Assembly: GCF_041080815.1 (NCBI RefSeq)
Contig: NZ_CP160205.1
Location: 620,001-684,000, forward strand
Origin: Mucilaginibacter yixingensis
Lineage (GTDB): Bacteria; Bacteroidota; Bacteroidia; Sphingobacteriales; Sphingobacteriaceae
Direction of reading: 5' to 3'
Length of the DNA: 64,000 nt
The notes under the pieces were generated by a model. That model worked only from the letters and a program-made list of their open reading frames with translations. It searched no databases and had not been told where the DNA came from. Below, in pieces: positions 1 through 9,631 of this stretch. The position numbers and the translations under genes were made by a program. Each line of letters opens with the position of its first letter. The first letter of the stretch is position 1.

Positions 1-2471
1 TCAGAATCCAATGGCAAAAAGAGTTGGCTGCAGAAAAAGAGGAGTTCGTACTTGTTAATAAGCGCCCCATACCGGTATTTAAGGTAACTGAAACGCCTGC
101 TAAACTAAATTTGAGCACGAGGGATGTTATTGTGTCATTTGATAAGCAAACCTGCGCGCTTAGCTACAGTAACAGCGCGGGCAAGGTTTTCTTAAATGAA
201 AAAGCAAATAGCCGAAGGCTGACGCCAGCCACAATTATGGACCTGCCTTGCTATGTGGCAGAGCAGGCCTTTGACTCGCCTAACGATGAGTCGTTATTCG
301 GCTTAGGACAATTCCAGGACGGTCATTATAATTTACGGAACGTATCGCGCAAATTAATCCAGGTCAACAGCCAAATCGCCATCCCTTTTCTTTATTCCAG
401 CAAAGGCTATGGCATTTTGTGGCATCAGTACGGTCTCACCTATTTCAACCCTGCCGACAACGCCATACCCTTAGTTAAAAAAGACACAAACGCGGTGCAG
501 ATACGCGATGTGGAAGTGACTACAACCGCAGGGACACAACGGGTATCTCAGCAACAGTCGCTTTATAGCGGCAATTTTAAATTAGACAAGGCCGGCGATT
601 ATACTTTTATGCTGGATCTTGATAATATGGACAACCGGCATCTGCTTGTTATTGACGGCATAGCACAAATAGATCAGTCTAACCTATGGCTGCCGCCTGC
701 TGTCAGTAAAATTGTACATCTGGCGGCCGGTGAACATACAGTACAGGTATTGTGCAAATCCGCTAATAAACCAGAGTTAACCTGGAAGATAGCATCGGAT
801 GAAAGCGTATTCCGCTCACCTAACGCTAAATCACTTGATTATGTGGTGTTTTATGGCAAAAATGCGGACGAGGTGATTGCTGGTTATCGTGGCTTATCAG
901 GCAATGTACCTATGCTGCCCTTATGGGCTTACGGATTTTGGCAGTGCCGCGAACGTTATACATCAGGAACCCACCTGATCGAAACGATCAAAGAGTTCAG
1001 AAAAAGAAAATTGCCCGTGGATGTTATCGTACAGGACTGGCAATACTGGGGAAAATATGGCTGGGGCGTGCCTAAATTTGATGAAACCAATTACCCAAAC
1101 CCGGATCAGTTTATAAAAGGGCTCCACGATTTGAATGCCCATTTTTCGGTTTCTGTATGGGAAAACCTGGACAAGAAATCGGATGTGGCCAAACCCTACC
1201 TGGAAAAGAATCTGTACCTGGCTAACAGCCCATGGATAGATATTTTTAATCCGGAAACACAACGCACCCATTGGAATGCATTAAACACAAATCTTTTTAG
1301 TAAAGGAGTAGACTCCTGGTGGATGGATGCTACAGAGCCGGAAAATGATGCTTTAGCTGGTAAGCAAACCTATTTTGGGCCGGGTGACTTTTACAGGCTT
1401 ACTTATCCGCTATTTGTAAGTAAAGCGGTTTATGATGGGCAGCGGACAACTGATCCTAATAAAAGAGTAACTATTTTAACCCGTTCGGCATTTCCGGGGC
1501 AACAGCGTTATGGAACCATTAATTGGTCGGGCGATATTGGCTCAAACTGGGATGTATTAAAAAGACAAATTGTAGCAGGCCTTAATTACAATTTAACGGG
1601 GATGCCCTATTGGGCTACAGACATTGGTGGTTTTTTTCGCCCAGGCCGGGGACAGTATACCGATGAAAAATATCACGACTTGCTTACCCGCTGGTTTCAG
1701 TGGGGTGCTTTTTGCCCTATATTCCGTATCCATGGTTATCAAACCGAAACAGAGCCCTGGAAATATGGAGAAAGGGTTGAAGCTAATATGCGCAGCATGA
1801 TGAACGTGAGATATCGCCTGATGCCTTATATTTATTCAGCAGCCTGGGATATTTCAAAAAATGGATCCACCCTGATGCGCCCTATGGTGATGGATTTTAG
1901 CACTGACGAAAAAGCTGTTCAACAGCCTTACCAATATATGTTTGGCAAAGAACTATTGATAGCCCCGGTTACCGAAGCGAATACCACCGAATGGGAAGTT
2001 TACCTGCCTAAAGGCGCCGGCTGGTACGACTATTGGACAGGAAAAAGGTATACAGGCGGGCAAACCATTAAAGCCGCCGCCACGCAGGATAAGATCCCGG
2101 TTTTAGTAAAAGCAGGGTCCATTATTCCGATGGCGAAAGAAATGCAGTATACCGGCGAAAAGCCTTTAGATACGTTGGAGATTCGGGTATATAAAGGAGA
2201 CAATGGAACCTTTAATTTATACGAAGACGAGGGCGACAGTTATCATTATGAAAAAGGCAGCTACACTCTCATTCCATTTAGCTGGAATGAAAAGAACCAA
2301 ACGCTCACCATTGGTGCAAGGCAAGGTACTTACCCCCGATATTTAAAAAGCCGGGTTTTCAATATCATTATGGTTAAAGAAAATAATGGTGTCGGTATTG
2401 CAGAAGGTAAGGCTTATAAAAGTGTTGTTTACACTGGTAAGGCGTTGAGGATAAAGTATAAAATTAATTAG
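1..2471 (+). CDS. GH31 glycosidase, probable alpha-xylosidase (5' truncated)
   Basis: The reading frame is open from base 3 to the stop at 2469-2471, so the true start lies outside the window; the TTG at 24 is only the first start-like codon inside it. Counting from that codon, residues ~165-275 resemble a PA14-type insert, as in Cellvibrio and Bacteroides xyloglucan-specific alpha-xylosidases. The GH31 (beta/alpha)8 barrel follows. The nucleophile motif WWMDATEP puts the aspartate at ~435, and WSGDIG puts a likely acid/base aspartate at ~504. It should remove alpha-xylosyl (or alpha-glucosyl) ends from oligosaccharides in the periplasm. It is convergent with the SusCD/GH29 unit. Family is secure; xylose specificity is inferred from the PA14 insert and context. 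Confidence 0.9.
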   Translation, partial: RIQWQKELAAEKEEFVLVNKRPIPVFKVTETPAKLNLSTRDVIVSFDKQTCALSYSNSAGKVFLNEKANSRRLTPATIMDLPCYVAEQAFDSPNDESLFGLGQFQDGHYNLRNVSRKLIQVNSQIAIPFLYSSKGYGILWHQYGLTYFNPADNAIPLVKKDTNAVQIRDVEVTTTAGTQRVSQQQSLYSGNFKLDKAGDYTFMLDLDNMDNRHLLVIDGIAQIDQSNLWLPPAVSKIVHLAAGEHTVQVLCKSANKPELTWKIASDESVFRSPNAKSLDYVVFYGKNADEVIAGYRGLSGNVPMLPLWAYGFWQCRERYTSGTHLIETIKEFRKRKLPVDVIVQDWQYWGKYGWGVPKFDETNYPNPDQFIKGLHDLNAHFSVSVWENLDKKSDVAKPYLEKNLYLANSPWIDIFNPETQRTHWNALNTNLFSKGVDSWWMDATEPENDALAGKQTYFGPGDFYRLTYPLFVSKAVYDGQRTTDPNKRVTILTRSAFPGQQRYGTINWSGDIGSNWDVLKRQIVAGLNYNLTGMPYWATDIGGFFRPGRGQYTDEKYHDLLTRWFQWGAFCPIFRIHGYQTETEPWKYGERVEANMRSMMNVRYRLMPYIYSAAWDISKNGSTLMRPMVMDFSTDEKAVQQPYQYMFGKELLIAPVTEANTTEWEVYLPKGAGWYDYWTGKRYTGGQTIKAAATQDKIPVLVKAGSIIPMAKEMQYTGEKPLDTLEIRVYKGDNGTFNLYEDEGDSYHYEKGSYTLIPFSWNEKNQTLTIGARQGTYPRYLKSRVFNIIMVKENNGVGIAEGKAYKSVVYTGKALRIKYKIN

Positions 2472-2507
2472 TCTGGATAAAACAACACTGTTTTGTACCT
2501 GATTGAC

Positions 2508-2537
2508 AACTTGGCAAATCTGATGATTTACCAAGTT
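2508..2537 (+). terminator. Stem-loop after the GH31 gene
   Basis: AACTTGG-c-AAATC pairs with GATTT-a-CCAAGTT around a TGAT loop and is followed by an AT-rich tract. It lies 36 bp after the GH31 stop, so it is a plausible intrinsic terminator, though the T-run is poor. Confidence 0.5.
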
Positions 2538-2579
2538 ATTTTAAGAGAATAAGATCCAGGGCTTGAGGCTATTTTCTTC

Positions 2580-2675
2580 TTATCCATCTGGTTTTGTTAA
2601 GCGGGTGACGATTGCGTCTAGGTAATATTGTTTGCCCATGTATGGCTGGTCGCAAGCGCTGTAAAGCCATCTCAT
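2580..2675 (-). other. 31-codon ORF overlapping the GH29 stop (small gene or remnant)
   Basis: On the minus strand the GH29 gene ends with TAATG. That ATG opens a 31-residue frame (MRWLYSACDQPYMGK...), which ends at 2580. The one-base overlap is typical of coupled genes and the residues look protein-like (WLYS, QYYLDAIVTRL). It has no recognised domain and could be the remains of a longer downstream gene. Low confidence. Confidence 0.2.
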
Positions 2676-4318
2676 TATACTATCGCCCCCTGGATTTTAA
2701 GCACAAACGCATCCTTACATGGTGCATAATCCGGCAACCGTATTTTTAAACCTTCGGTTGTTTGCTCAAAGTGGGGGTTATCGTGATAACCAAGTAAACT
2801 AACGGCCTCAACCTTTCCGGCATTGGCGGATAGTTTCTTTATTAAAGCTATTTTATCTGTCGGCCAACCCAACATAATGGCATATAATGTTTTGCCTTTT
2901 GTGGTAAAACGTATATCCGTTGCTGTGAATGGTTTACCTTTACCCTCATTGAATCCCTGGGCACTGATAGGAGCAGCTGATTCCATAGCCGGTCCTTCCC
3001 CAAATACTCTCCAGGGCCGGGTACTGTAAATAGCTTCGCTATTTATCTGCATCCAGGCAGCAATATCTTCCACCACAGCTCGTTCCTTTTCATCAATGCT
3101 GCCATCCCCCCTTACCGGTATATTGAGCAGTAGATTCCCATTTTTGCTGACAACATCGACCATGGTGTGGATCACCGTTTTAGCAGTCTTGTATTTATTA
3201 TTATCATACAACCGGCGATCATAATGCCAGCCGCCGATACAGGTATCTGTTTGCCAAGGCAAAGGCTCTATTTGGTTACTTTGGCCGCGCTCGATATCCC
3301 ATACCATACATTTACGTTGTTTTTCATCTAATATCTTGCCGTAAATTACAGCACGTAAATGGCCATGTTTTTTGATGCTGGTATTGTATAAATGCGCAGC
3401 TATACGTAGCCCGGCATCGCTTATAGGCCATAAAGGTAGTGCGGTATCGTCAAAATAAATCAGTTCAGGATCATACTTATCAATGAGCTCAATGGTGCGT
3501 TTGTAAAACTTGTCACAATATGCTTTGGTTGGAACAGCAACGCCGTTACCCCAGTTCCATTGTCTATGGATCATGCCATTGTCCAGACTGTTTTCACTTA
3601 AAGGATGGTTTTGAGCATATAGCTCCTGCGGGTCATATCCATTCCACCATTTATTCTTACCATCGGCCTCTATTATTTTACCATCATAAGGGATGCCTGC
3701 GTATGGCCCGGTTTGATCCGCCCGCTGCGATGTTTCGTACCAGCTCCAGGCGTGGGCCGCGTGCACACTAACACCAAATGGCAGTCCGTTATTTTTGGCT
3801 GCTTTTGCCCATCCGCCGATCAGATCTTTTTTAGGCCCCATGCGCGTGGAGTTCCACTGTTGATACTTGCTGTCATAAAGGTCGAAATTGTCGTGATGAT
3901 TAGCCAATGCCATAAAATATTGAGCGCCCGCTTTTTTATAAAGCGAAACCAGTTCTTCAGGATTCCAATTCTCGGCTTTCCACTCGTTGATCACATCCTT
4001 AAAGCCAAACTTTGATGGATGCCCATATTTTTGACAATGGAACTTATATTGATCGCTACCTTCCTGGTACATGCCACGGGCGTACCAATCACCGCGCTCC
4101 GGTTGGCACTGCGGCCCCCAATGCGCCCATATGCCAAATTTGGCATCCCTGAACCATTCGGGTACTTTATACTGTGCCAGCGAATCCCAGGTAGGTAAAA
4201 ACGGTCGTTTTGCCCCGTCAGCAATTAAATCAGAGAACAGGCCATTGCCTGAAGCGCGGGATAGCATCAATGCGCCAGCACCCGTAGCTAATCCTTTTAT
4301 TAAACTTCTTCTTTTCAT
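2675..4318 (-). CDS. GH29 alpha-L-fucosidase
   Basis: A 547-residue protein with a twin-arginine-like start (KRRSLIKG) and a hydrophobic stretch to ~22, so exported. The GH29 barrel is visible: KFGIWAHWGP near residue 60, ALANHHDNFDLYDS near 140, LIYFDD with the likely nucleophile Asp at 290/291, and VDVVSKNGNLLLNI near 400. The family hydrolyses alpha-linked L-fucose with retention. It is the last enzyme of the minus-strand sigma-FecR-SusC-SusD unit, 109 bp after susD. With the convergent GH31 gene it suggests a fucosylated glycan such as fucogalacto-xyloglucan. That substrate is inference. Confidence 0.88.
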   Translation of the reverse strand: MKRRSLIKGLATGAGALMLSRASGNGLFSDLIADGAKRPFLPTWDSLAQYKVPEWFRDAKFGIWAHWGPQCQPERGDWYARGMYQEGSDQYKFHCQKYGHPSKFGFKDVINEWKAENWNPEELVSLYKKAGAQYFMALANHHDNFDLYDSKYQQWNSTRMGPKKDLIGGWAKAAKNNGLPFGVSVHAAHAWSWYETSQRADQTGPYAGIPYDGKIIEADGKNKWWNGYDPQELYAQNHPLSENSLDNGMIHRQWNWGNGVAVPTKAYCDKFYKRTIELIDKYDPELIYFDDTALPLWPISDAGLRIAAHLYNTSIKKHGHLRAVIYGKILDEKQRKCMVWDIERGQSNQIEPLPWQTDTCIGGWHYDRRLYDNNKYKTAKTVIHTMVDVVSKNGNLLLNIPVRGDGSIDEKERAVVEDIAAWMQINSEAIYSTRPWRVFGEGPAMESAAPISAQGFNEGKGKPFTATDIRFTTKGKTLYAIMLGWPTDKIALIKKLSANAGKVEAVSLLGYHDNPHFEQTTEGLKIRLPDYAPCKDAFVLKIQGAIV

Positions 4319-4349
4319 ACAAATTTTTTGTCAGTTCAAAACAACATCA

Positions 4350-4376
4350 GGAAGGTGGCTTAAAGGCCACACTTCC
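4350..4376 (-). promoter_or_regulatory. Stem-loop between susD and the GH29 gene
   Basis: GGAAGGTGGC pairs with GCCACACTTCC (one bulged base) around TTAAAG. It has no T-run on the minus strand, so it is more likely an mRNA-stability or attenuating hairpin that lets the outer-membrane genes be expressed above the enzyme gene. Confidence 0.4.
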
Positions 4377-4427
4377 ATCTGTCGCCATCCCGGGAGGGAC
4401 TACCAATTTAAAAAAACCAAAATCTAT

Positions 4428-6065
4428 CTAGTAACCTGGATTCTGGGTCAGGTTTTTATTCAAATCACGCTCGGATTGTGGTATTGGCCACAGTTCGTTT
4501 TTACCTGCCACGAAATTTCTCTTTTTGAAAATATAATATCCATCTGCATCTACCGGGAAAGCAGTGTATGTAGCTGGCGTATTGGTTAGTTTCATACCGG
4601 TAAATTGTTTATTGTTCTCTGAAGCAAGGATACCCCAACGCAGGCAATCGTAGTAACGGATACCTTCAAAGGCAAATTCTACACGGCGCTCCCTTCTTAA
4701 AATAGCGCGCAGCGCCGTTGGGTCTGTTGTGGTTACAGCAGGCATGTGCACCGCCGCGCGGCCGCGCACTTTGTTTATGGTGGCGTCAAGCAAAGCCTGG
4801 TCTATTGGAGCGCCGGACTCTATCTTAGATTCGAGGTAGCCTAACAATACTTCGGCATACCGGATAAGTGGGAAGTTGTTGCCGTCATTTGAAGTGGTGC
4901 CTACTGCCGGATCTTCTTCAATGAACTTATAGATGGAATAACCACTCCAAACACCCGGATACTCATCCAGTCGATCAGCTTTGGTGGTACCTGGCTTGGC
5001 AGAGTAGGTTGTTCCACGCAATACCGTCCGGTCGGATATCATCAGCGTAAAATCTAAACGCGGGTCGCGATTGTTATAAGGGTTATTTTTATCAAATAAC
5101 GGCGACTGATCAATTGTTTTGCCATCGGTACATTCAAATTCCTTCGCTAACTCATTAAAAGGCGAGTACTGGTGCCAGCCACCCCAGGTTTCGGGTGTCA
5201 AGTATTGGAGCAAAGCATGGTTATAGGTATCCTTGATGTATTGCATGGACATAATGACCTCCTTGCTCAACTCGCCTGCATTTAAAAATAATTCTCGGTA
5301 CCGCGGGTCAATAACATAGTAATTAAAGTCCATGATCGTTTTATAACTGGCGGCAGCCTCTGTCCATTTCTTTTCGGCCATCTGTAACCGGCCCAATATC
5401 GCCAAAGCGGAAGCTGCGGTCATATGGCCCTGTTGGGCATCAGGCACACTGGCCGGCAACACGGTGGCAGCAGCTTTTAATTCAGCTTCACAGAATGTCC
5501 AAACATCATTTTTCGGTGCCCGTGTAACACTGTTAGCCTGATCAACCGTTAATAAATGCTGGATCAAAGGCACATCGCCAAAATAAAGAGCTAGGTTAAA
5601 GTAATCATAGGCCCGAATAGTGCGGACTTCCGCAATCATCACATTTTTCGCCGTTGCGTCCATCGTTACCTGGCCAATGTGATCCAAAAAATTATTGCAC
5701 CTGCCAATTTGCGCGTAAGCTTGAGAATAATATGAACCGACATATGAATACGCGGGGCTTAAAGTACCGTCGGTAAAATGATCAGGTATCGCTTCTTTCT
5801 CGGAGCCATTCCCGGCCATCAGGTCCAGGTTAACCATGGAGGTGCCACACCAAAAATTATAACCGGTAAACCCGGATCCTGAGTCATATACACCGTTTAA
5901 AGCCAAAGTCGCATCGTTGGAGGTTTTCCAAAATGTCGCATCAGATATGGACGATAACGGTTGTTTATCCAATAGATCTTTTTTACAAGCGGGTATGGCA
6001 AGGCTTAGCAAGCCTACTATACACCAAGCTTTCATGGTCATATTATATTTTATTTCCTTTTTCAT
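4428..6065 (-). CDS. SusD/RagB-like outer-membrane glycan-binding lipoprotein
   Basis: A 545-residue protein with a lipoprotein signal (LLSLAIPACKKD, lipidated Cys near 26) and the usual SusD start after it (DKQPLSSISDATFWKTSNDATLALNGVYD). The TPR-type SusD fold runs through the middle, and the C-terminal RagB signature is present (RRERRVEFAFEGIRYYDCLRWG; ending DLNKNLTQNPGY). It caps the SusC transporter at the cell surface and presents oligosaccharides to it. It lies 39 bp after susC and is surely co-transcribed. The ATG at 6065 gives a long n-region; internal ATGs at residues 9 and 11 are possible true starts. Confidence 0.93.
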   Translation of the reverse strand: MKKEIKYNMTMKAWCIVGLLSLAIPACKKDLLDKQPLSSISDATFWKTSNDATLALNGVYDSGSGFTGYNFWCGTSMVNLDLMAGNGSEKEAIPDHFTDGTLSPAYSYVGSYYSQAYAQIGRCNNFLDHIGQVTMDATAKNVMIAEVRTIRAYDYFNLALYFGDVPLIQHLLTVDQANSVTRAPKNDVWTFCEAELKAAATVLPASVPDAQQGHMTAASALAILGRLQMAEKKWTEAAASYKTIMDFNYYVIDPRYRELFLNAGELSKEVIMSMQYIKDTYNHALLQYLTPETWGGWHQYSPFNELAKEFECTDGKTIDQSPLFDKNNPYNNRDPRLDFTLMISDRTVLRGTTYSAKPGTTKADRLDEYPGVWSGYSIYKFIEEDPAVGTTSNDGNNFPLIRYAEVLLGYLESKIESGAPIDQALLDATINKVRGRAAVHMPAVTTTDPTALRAILRRERRVEFAFEGIRYYDCLRWGILASENNKQFTGMKLTNTPATYTAFPVDADGYYIFKKRNFVAGKNELWPIPQSERDLNKNLTQNPGY

Positions 6066-6104
6066 TTTTGATAATTTAATGTTTTATAGCTGGGACGCTT
6101 TTCT

Positions 6105-9100
6105 TTAAAATTTCACATTAAGGCCAATGGTATAAATGGCCGTAAGCGGATAGAAATTAGGGTTATCGCCGGAGCCCTGGCTGTTTTCCGGGTCCCACCC
6201 TTGGTAAAAATGATTCCAGTTAAACAGGTTCTGACCGCCGGCAAAAATCCGCAGTTTGTTGATATGCAATTTTTGCAAAGCCCCGGTAGGTAGGTTATAG
6301 CCGACCTGTGCATTTTTCAATCTTAAAAAGGTGCCCGATCTGTTCCAGAAGGAGTTCGTTTGCACGTTTGCACTACCCTGGCTTAAATTAGTGATCTTAG
6401 GATATTGGGCATTCGGGTCAGGATTCGCTGTTGTCCAGGCATTGTCAACCTGCCATTGTTGAATGTTACCGCCGTTATAATAGGCATAAGCCAGGTATGA
6501 ACCCATTTGCACCTGATAACCACCTAAGCCCTGAAATAATATGGCCAGATCAAAACCTTTAAACGCGGCATTAATATTCAGGCCATAGGATGTTTTGGGG
6601 TCTTTAGTACCGATAATGGCACGATCATAGGTAGCATCCACCTTGCCGTCGGGCACGCCATTAGGGCCGCTGATATCTTTAAAGCGGATCTGACCAGGTT
6701 GCCCGGCGATGGGTTGCGTCGGGTAACTCGCCACATCAGCTGCATCCTTGAATAGACCATCTGCCACATAACCATATATAGGATTTAGAGGCTGGCCTAA
6801 GAAAAAGTTGGGTATAACTGTCTGAAGGTCGCCGGCAATCTTTACTACCTTTTGTGTGTTGTAAGAAAAATTAGGCGTTACGCTTAACCGGAGCTTTCCA
6901 AGTTGAGTGTTATAGGTGATGTCAGCTTCAATCCCGCGATTTTGAATAGAGCCCGCATTGAGTGTTGGAGCACTCAATCCCAGTGTACCCGATACCGGAA
7001 CCTGGTAAAGAATATCCTTGGCAGTCCGTTCATATAAATCAACAGTACCGCTAAATTTACCTTTAAATAAAGTAAAGTTAAGCCCTAAGTCCTTTGAAAT
7101 GGTTGTTTCCCATTGTATATCAGCGTTTGACGCTGCCGTAACCGCGGCGCCGGGAGCGATAGTGCCTCCAAAATCATATTTAGGACTTGTACTGATCGCA
7201 TATTGATAAGGGTAATTGGAGATATTGGCATTACCTAATGAACCATAAGATGCACGGATCTTCAACTCATCGATCCAATTAATTTTATTTTTGATAAAAG
7301 GCTCTTCTGAAATCCTCCAGCCTGCAGAAATAGAGGGGAAAAAACCATAGCGATTATCCGGCGCAAAGCGTGATGAACCGTCAACCCGGCCATTCACCTC
7401 TAATAGATATTTCTCTTTAAAATTGTAGTTTAAACGACCAAAGTAAGATTGAAACGCATACTCGTTAGCAGACCCGCTGTTTTGTTGATTGGTAGTTGCA
7501 CCGGCATCCAACTGGTAGAGCAGATTGTTGGGAAACTTGTCGCGATAAGCACTGAAGGTGTTATCCCGGTGTTCCTCCTGCTGATATCCGGCCAGCAATT
7601 TAAAATTATGCTGCCCGATAGATTTATTATAAGTTGCAGTGGCAATCAATGTAACTTCCTGACCATCGACAGACGTGTTACGGAGGCTATTTGGCCCCAC
7701 ATAGGTTGTTTTGTCCAGGTTTACATCCGGGATAAAGGTGGTATTAACACTGGTGTAATAATGGTATGCCGCGGTTCCGGCTAATGTTAGCCCCTTTAAC
7801 GGCTCCCAGGATAAAACCGAACTGCCGTAAAAGTTTTTTGCTCTGAAATTGTTAAATCCGGGATTAGCCAGCCAGGCCTCAGGTGCGAAAAAATCCTGGT
7901 GACCGTAGGTGCCGTCGGATTTTAACCCCGCATAAGTATTTGGTTCGCGAACCGAATAGCCAATAATCCCGCCAATCCCGGCTGCATTGGATTGTGGTTG
8001 TTTTTGAATTTGGGAAAAGCCCATTAGGCTGGTTTTCAGGCTTAAATTATCCTTAAGTTTACTATCAATATTTGCTTGAATATCGTAACGTTTGTTGTCA
8101 GTTTTGGCTGTTATCCCGTTATCATTGCGAAAACTGCCGGAAAACAAATAAACCGTTTTACCCTCTCCACCCGAAAAACTGGCATTATGGTACTGTTGGA
8201 AACCAGAACCGGAGTTTACAAGGTCTTTCAAATGAAAGACGTTAGGATAGTTATCCGGGTCAGCACCACTTTGATACTTGGCAACGATATCGGCAGTAGC
8301 ACCGGTTAATTGTGCGTAGGTCCAGGAATCCACAAACTTTGGCAGGGCAGTTACTTGTTCTTTACCGAAATAGTTATTGTAGGCTACCTGTATTTTACCT
8401 GTCTTGCCGCGCTTGGTTTCTATTAAAATAACCCCGTTGGCAGCACGATTGCCGTATATGGAGGCCGAAGCTGCATCTTTTAATACCGTGATGCTCCCGA
8501 TGTTGTCCGGTGCTACATCGTCTATAGACCCGGCTATTCCATCAATTAAAACCAAAGGGTTACGGCCTGAATTGAACGTACCTATACCGCGAATGGTAAT
8601 ATTAGCGCCATCGCTGCCCGGGCGCCCACCTCCTTGTTGCACCTGTACACCCGTTGCCAATCCTGCAAGCGCCTGTGAGGCTTGGGTTAGCGGTCGGTTA
8701 TCCAGATCTGCTGAGGATATGGTTGAAACCGAACCGGTCAGATTCACTTTTTTCTGTGTTCCGTAACCTACAACCACTACTTCATTCAGGGTTTTATTTT
8801 CGGGTTGTAACTGTACATCAATGGTCCTCTGACCATTGATCGCTATTTCCTGAGCGGTATAACCAATAAAGGTGAACACCAGGATACCATTGGCATCAGG
8901 AATATCTATATTATAAATTCCTTGTGCATTTGTGGTCACTGCGGTGTTTGTCCCTTTTAGTTTAACAACAACACCAGGCAATCCCTGTCCTGTATCATCA
9001 GTAACCTTACCTTTTACAGGCACGCTTTGTGGTACGTCGGCCATAGGGGCGTCGCTTTTGATTAGGCGAGCAGGATCAGCTTGTAATTTACTTAAGACAA

Positions 9101-9440
9101 TACGGTCATTCACTACATCATAATGAATGCTGTAAGGTTTCAACAGTTCTTCCAGCACTTCATTAAGCGTTCTTCCGTGCGCATTAATCGTGATATTCTT
9201 TGGTGTTTCTGCTATATTACGGAAATAGATGAACTTTACCCCCGCGGTTTTTTCGAGTTTCTTTAGGGTACTATTCAGATCAGCATTAGTAGTGCTAAGA
9301 TCGACCTTCCGGGTTAGGACACTTTGTGCGCGACTGGAATTTGCCATAGAAATTCCGGTGCATACAAGGGCTATTAATAGCTGGCTAAATGTTATTTTCA
9401 TGATTTTACACCAGTCGATGGATTGTAAATTAAAATTCAT
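6105..9440 (-). CDS. SusC/RagA-type TonB-dependent receptor with STN signalling domain
   Basis: A 1111-residue protein. In order: signal peptide (to ~40), STN domain (~50-115, FIYFRN...LLKPYSIHYDVVNDRIVL), carboxypeptidase-regulatory-like domain (~140-225), plug (~230-350, NEVVVVGYGTQKKVNLTGSVS) and a 22-strand barrel to the C-terminal phenylalanine. It imports oligosaccharides using TonB energy. The STN domain is the part that in FecA-type systems touches the FecR anti-sigma factor. The neighbouring fecR and ECF sigma genes therefore make this a transenvelope signalling receptor, not just a porter. Confidence 0.95.
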   Translation of the reverse strand: MNFNLQSIDWCKIMKITFSQLLIALVCTGISMANSSRAQSVLTRKVDLSTTNADLNSTLKKLEKTAGVKFIYFRNIAETPKNITINAHGRTLNEVLEELLKPYSIHYDVVNDRIVLSKLQADPARLIKSDAPMADVPQSVPVKGKVTDDTGQGLPGVVVKLKGTNTAVTTNAQGIYNIDIPDANGILVFTFIGYTAQEIAINGQRTIDVQLQPENKTLNEVVVVGYGTQKKVNLTGSVSTISSADLDNRPLTQASQALAGLATGVQVQQGGGRPGSDGANITIRGIGTFNSGRNPLVLIDGIAGSIDDVAPDNIGSITVLKDAASASIYGNRAANGVILIETKRGKTGKIQVAYNNYFGKEQVTALPKFVDSWTYAQLTGATADIVAKYQSGADPDNYPNVFHLKDLVNSGSGFQQYHNASFSGGEGKTVYLFSGSFRNDNGITAKTDNKRYDIQANIDSKLKDNLSLKTSLMGFSQIQKQPQSNAAGIGGIIGYSVREPNTYAGLKSDGTYGHQDFFAPEAWLANPGFNNFRAKNFYGSSVLSWEPLKGLTLAGTAAYHYYTSVNTTFIPDVNLDKTTYVGPNSLRNTSVDGQEVTLIATATYNKSIGQHNFKLLAGYQQEEHRDNTFSAYRDKFPNNLLYQLDAGATTNQQNSGSANEYAFQSYFGRLNYNFKEKYLLEVNGRVDGSSRFAPDNRYGFFPSISAGWRISEEPFIKNKINWIDELKIRASYGSLGNANISNYPYQYAISTSPKYDFGGTIAPGAAVTAASNADIQWETTISKDLGLNFTLFKGKFSGTVDLYERTAKDILYQVPVSGTLGLSAPTLNAGSIQNRGIEADITYNTQLGKLRLSVTPNFSYNTQKVVKIAGDLQTVIPNFFLGQPLNPIYGYVADGLFKDAADVASYPTQPIAGQPGQIRFKDISGPNGVPDGKVDATYDRAIIGTKDPKTSYGLNINAAFKGFDLAILFQGLGGYQVQMGSYLAYAYYNGGNIQQWQVDNAWTTANPDPNAQYPKITNLSQGSANVQTNSFWNRSGTFLRLKNAQVGYNLPTGALQKLHINKLRIFAGGQNLFNWNHFYQGWDPENSQGSGDNPNFYPLTAIYTIGLNVKF

Positions 9441-9481
9441 ACATTAGATTGTTTTATTTGGTTAAAAAATGAGACAAAACA

Positions 9482-9561
9482 AACCCCATCACCTTGTTTC
9501 AAGGTGTCATTCCGTGACTTTTGGGGTAACTGAGAGAAAGAGTGTCACAACCACTCTTTCT
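9482..9561 (-). promoter_or_regulatory. Structured leader between fecR and susC
   Basis: The 191-bp gap before susC holds two good hairpins: ACCTTG-TTT-CAAGGT at 9491-9505, inside a wider ACCCCA/TGGGGT pairing, and AGAAAGAGTG-n7-CACTCTTTCT at 9535-9561. No Rho-independent T-run follows on the minus strand. It may be a regulatory 5' leader of susC; the T-rich side would fit a terminator only on the plus strand. Confidence 0.35.
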
Positions 9562-9631
9562 TTTCATTTTTGGAAAATTGAGTTTTTTATTTTTTCATAG
9601 CTGGATTTTTAGGTTAACTAAATTGGTTAAG

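Noticed and set aside
24..2471. TTG at 24 as the true GH31 start
   Set aside because: The frame is open to the first bases of the window and the protein lacks a signal peptide here, so the gene begins upstream.
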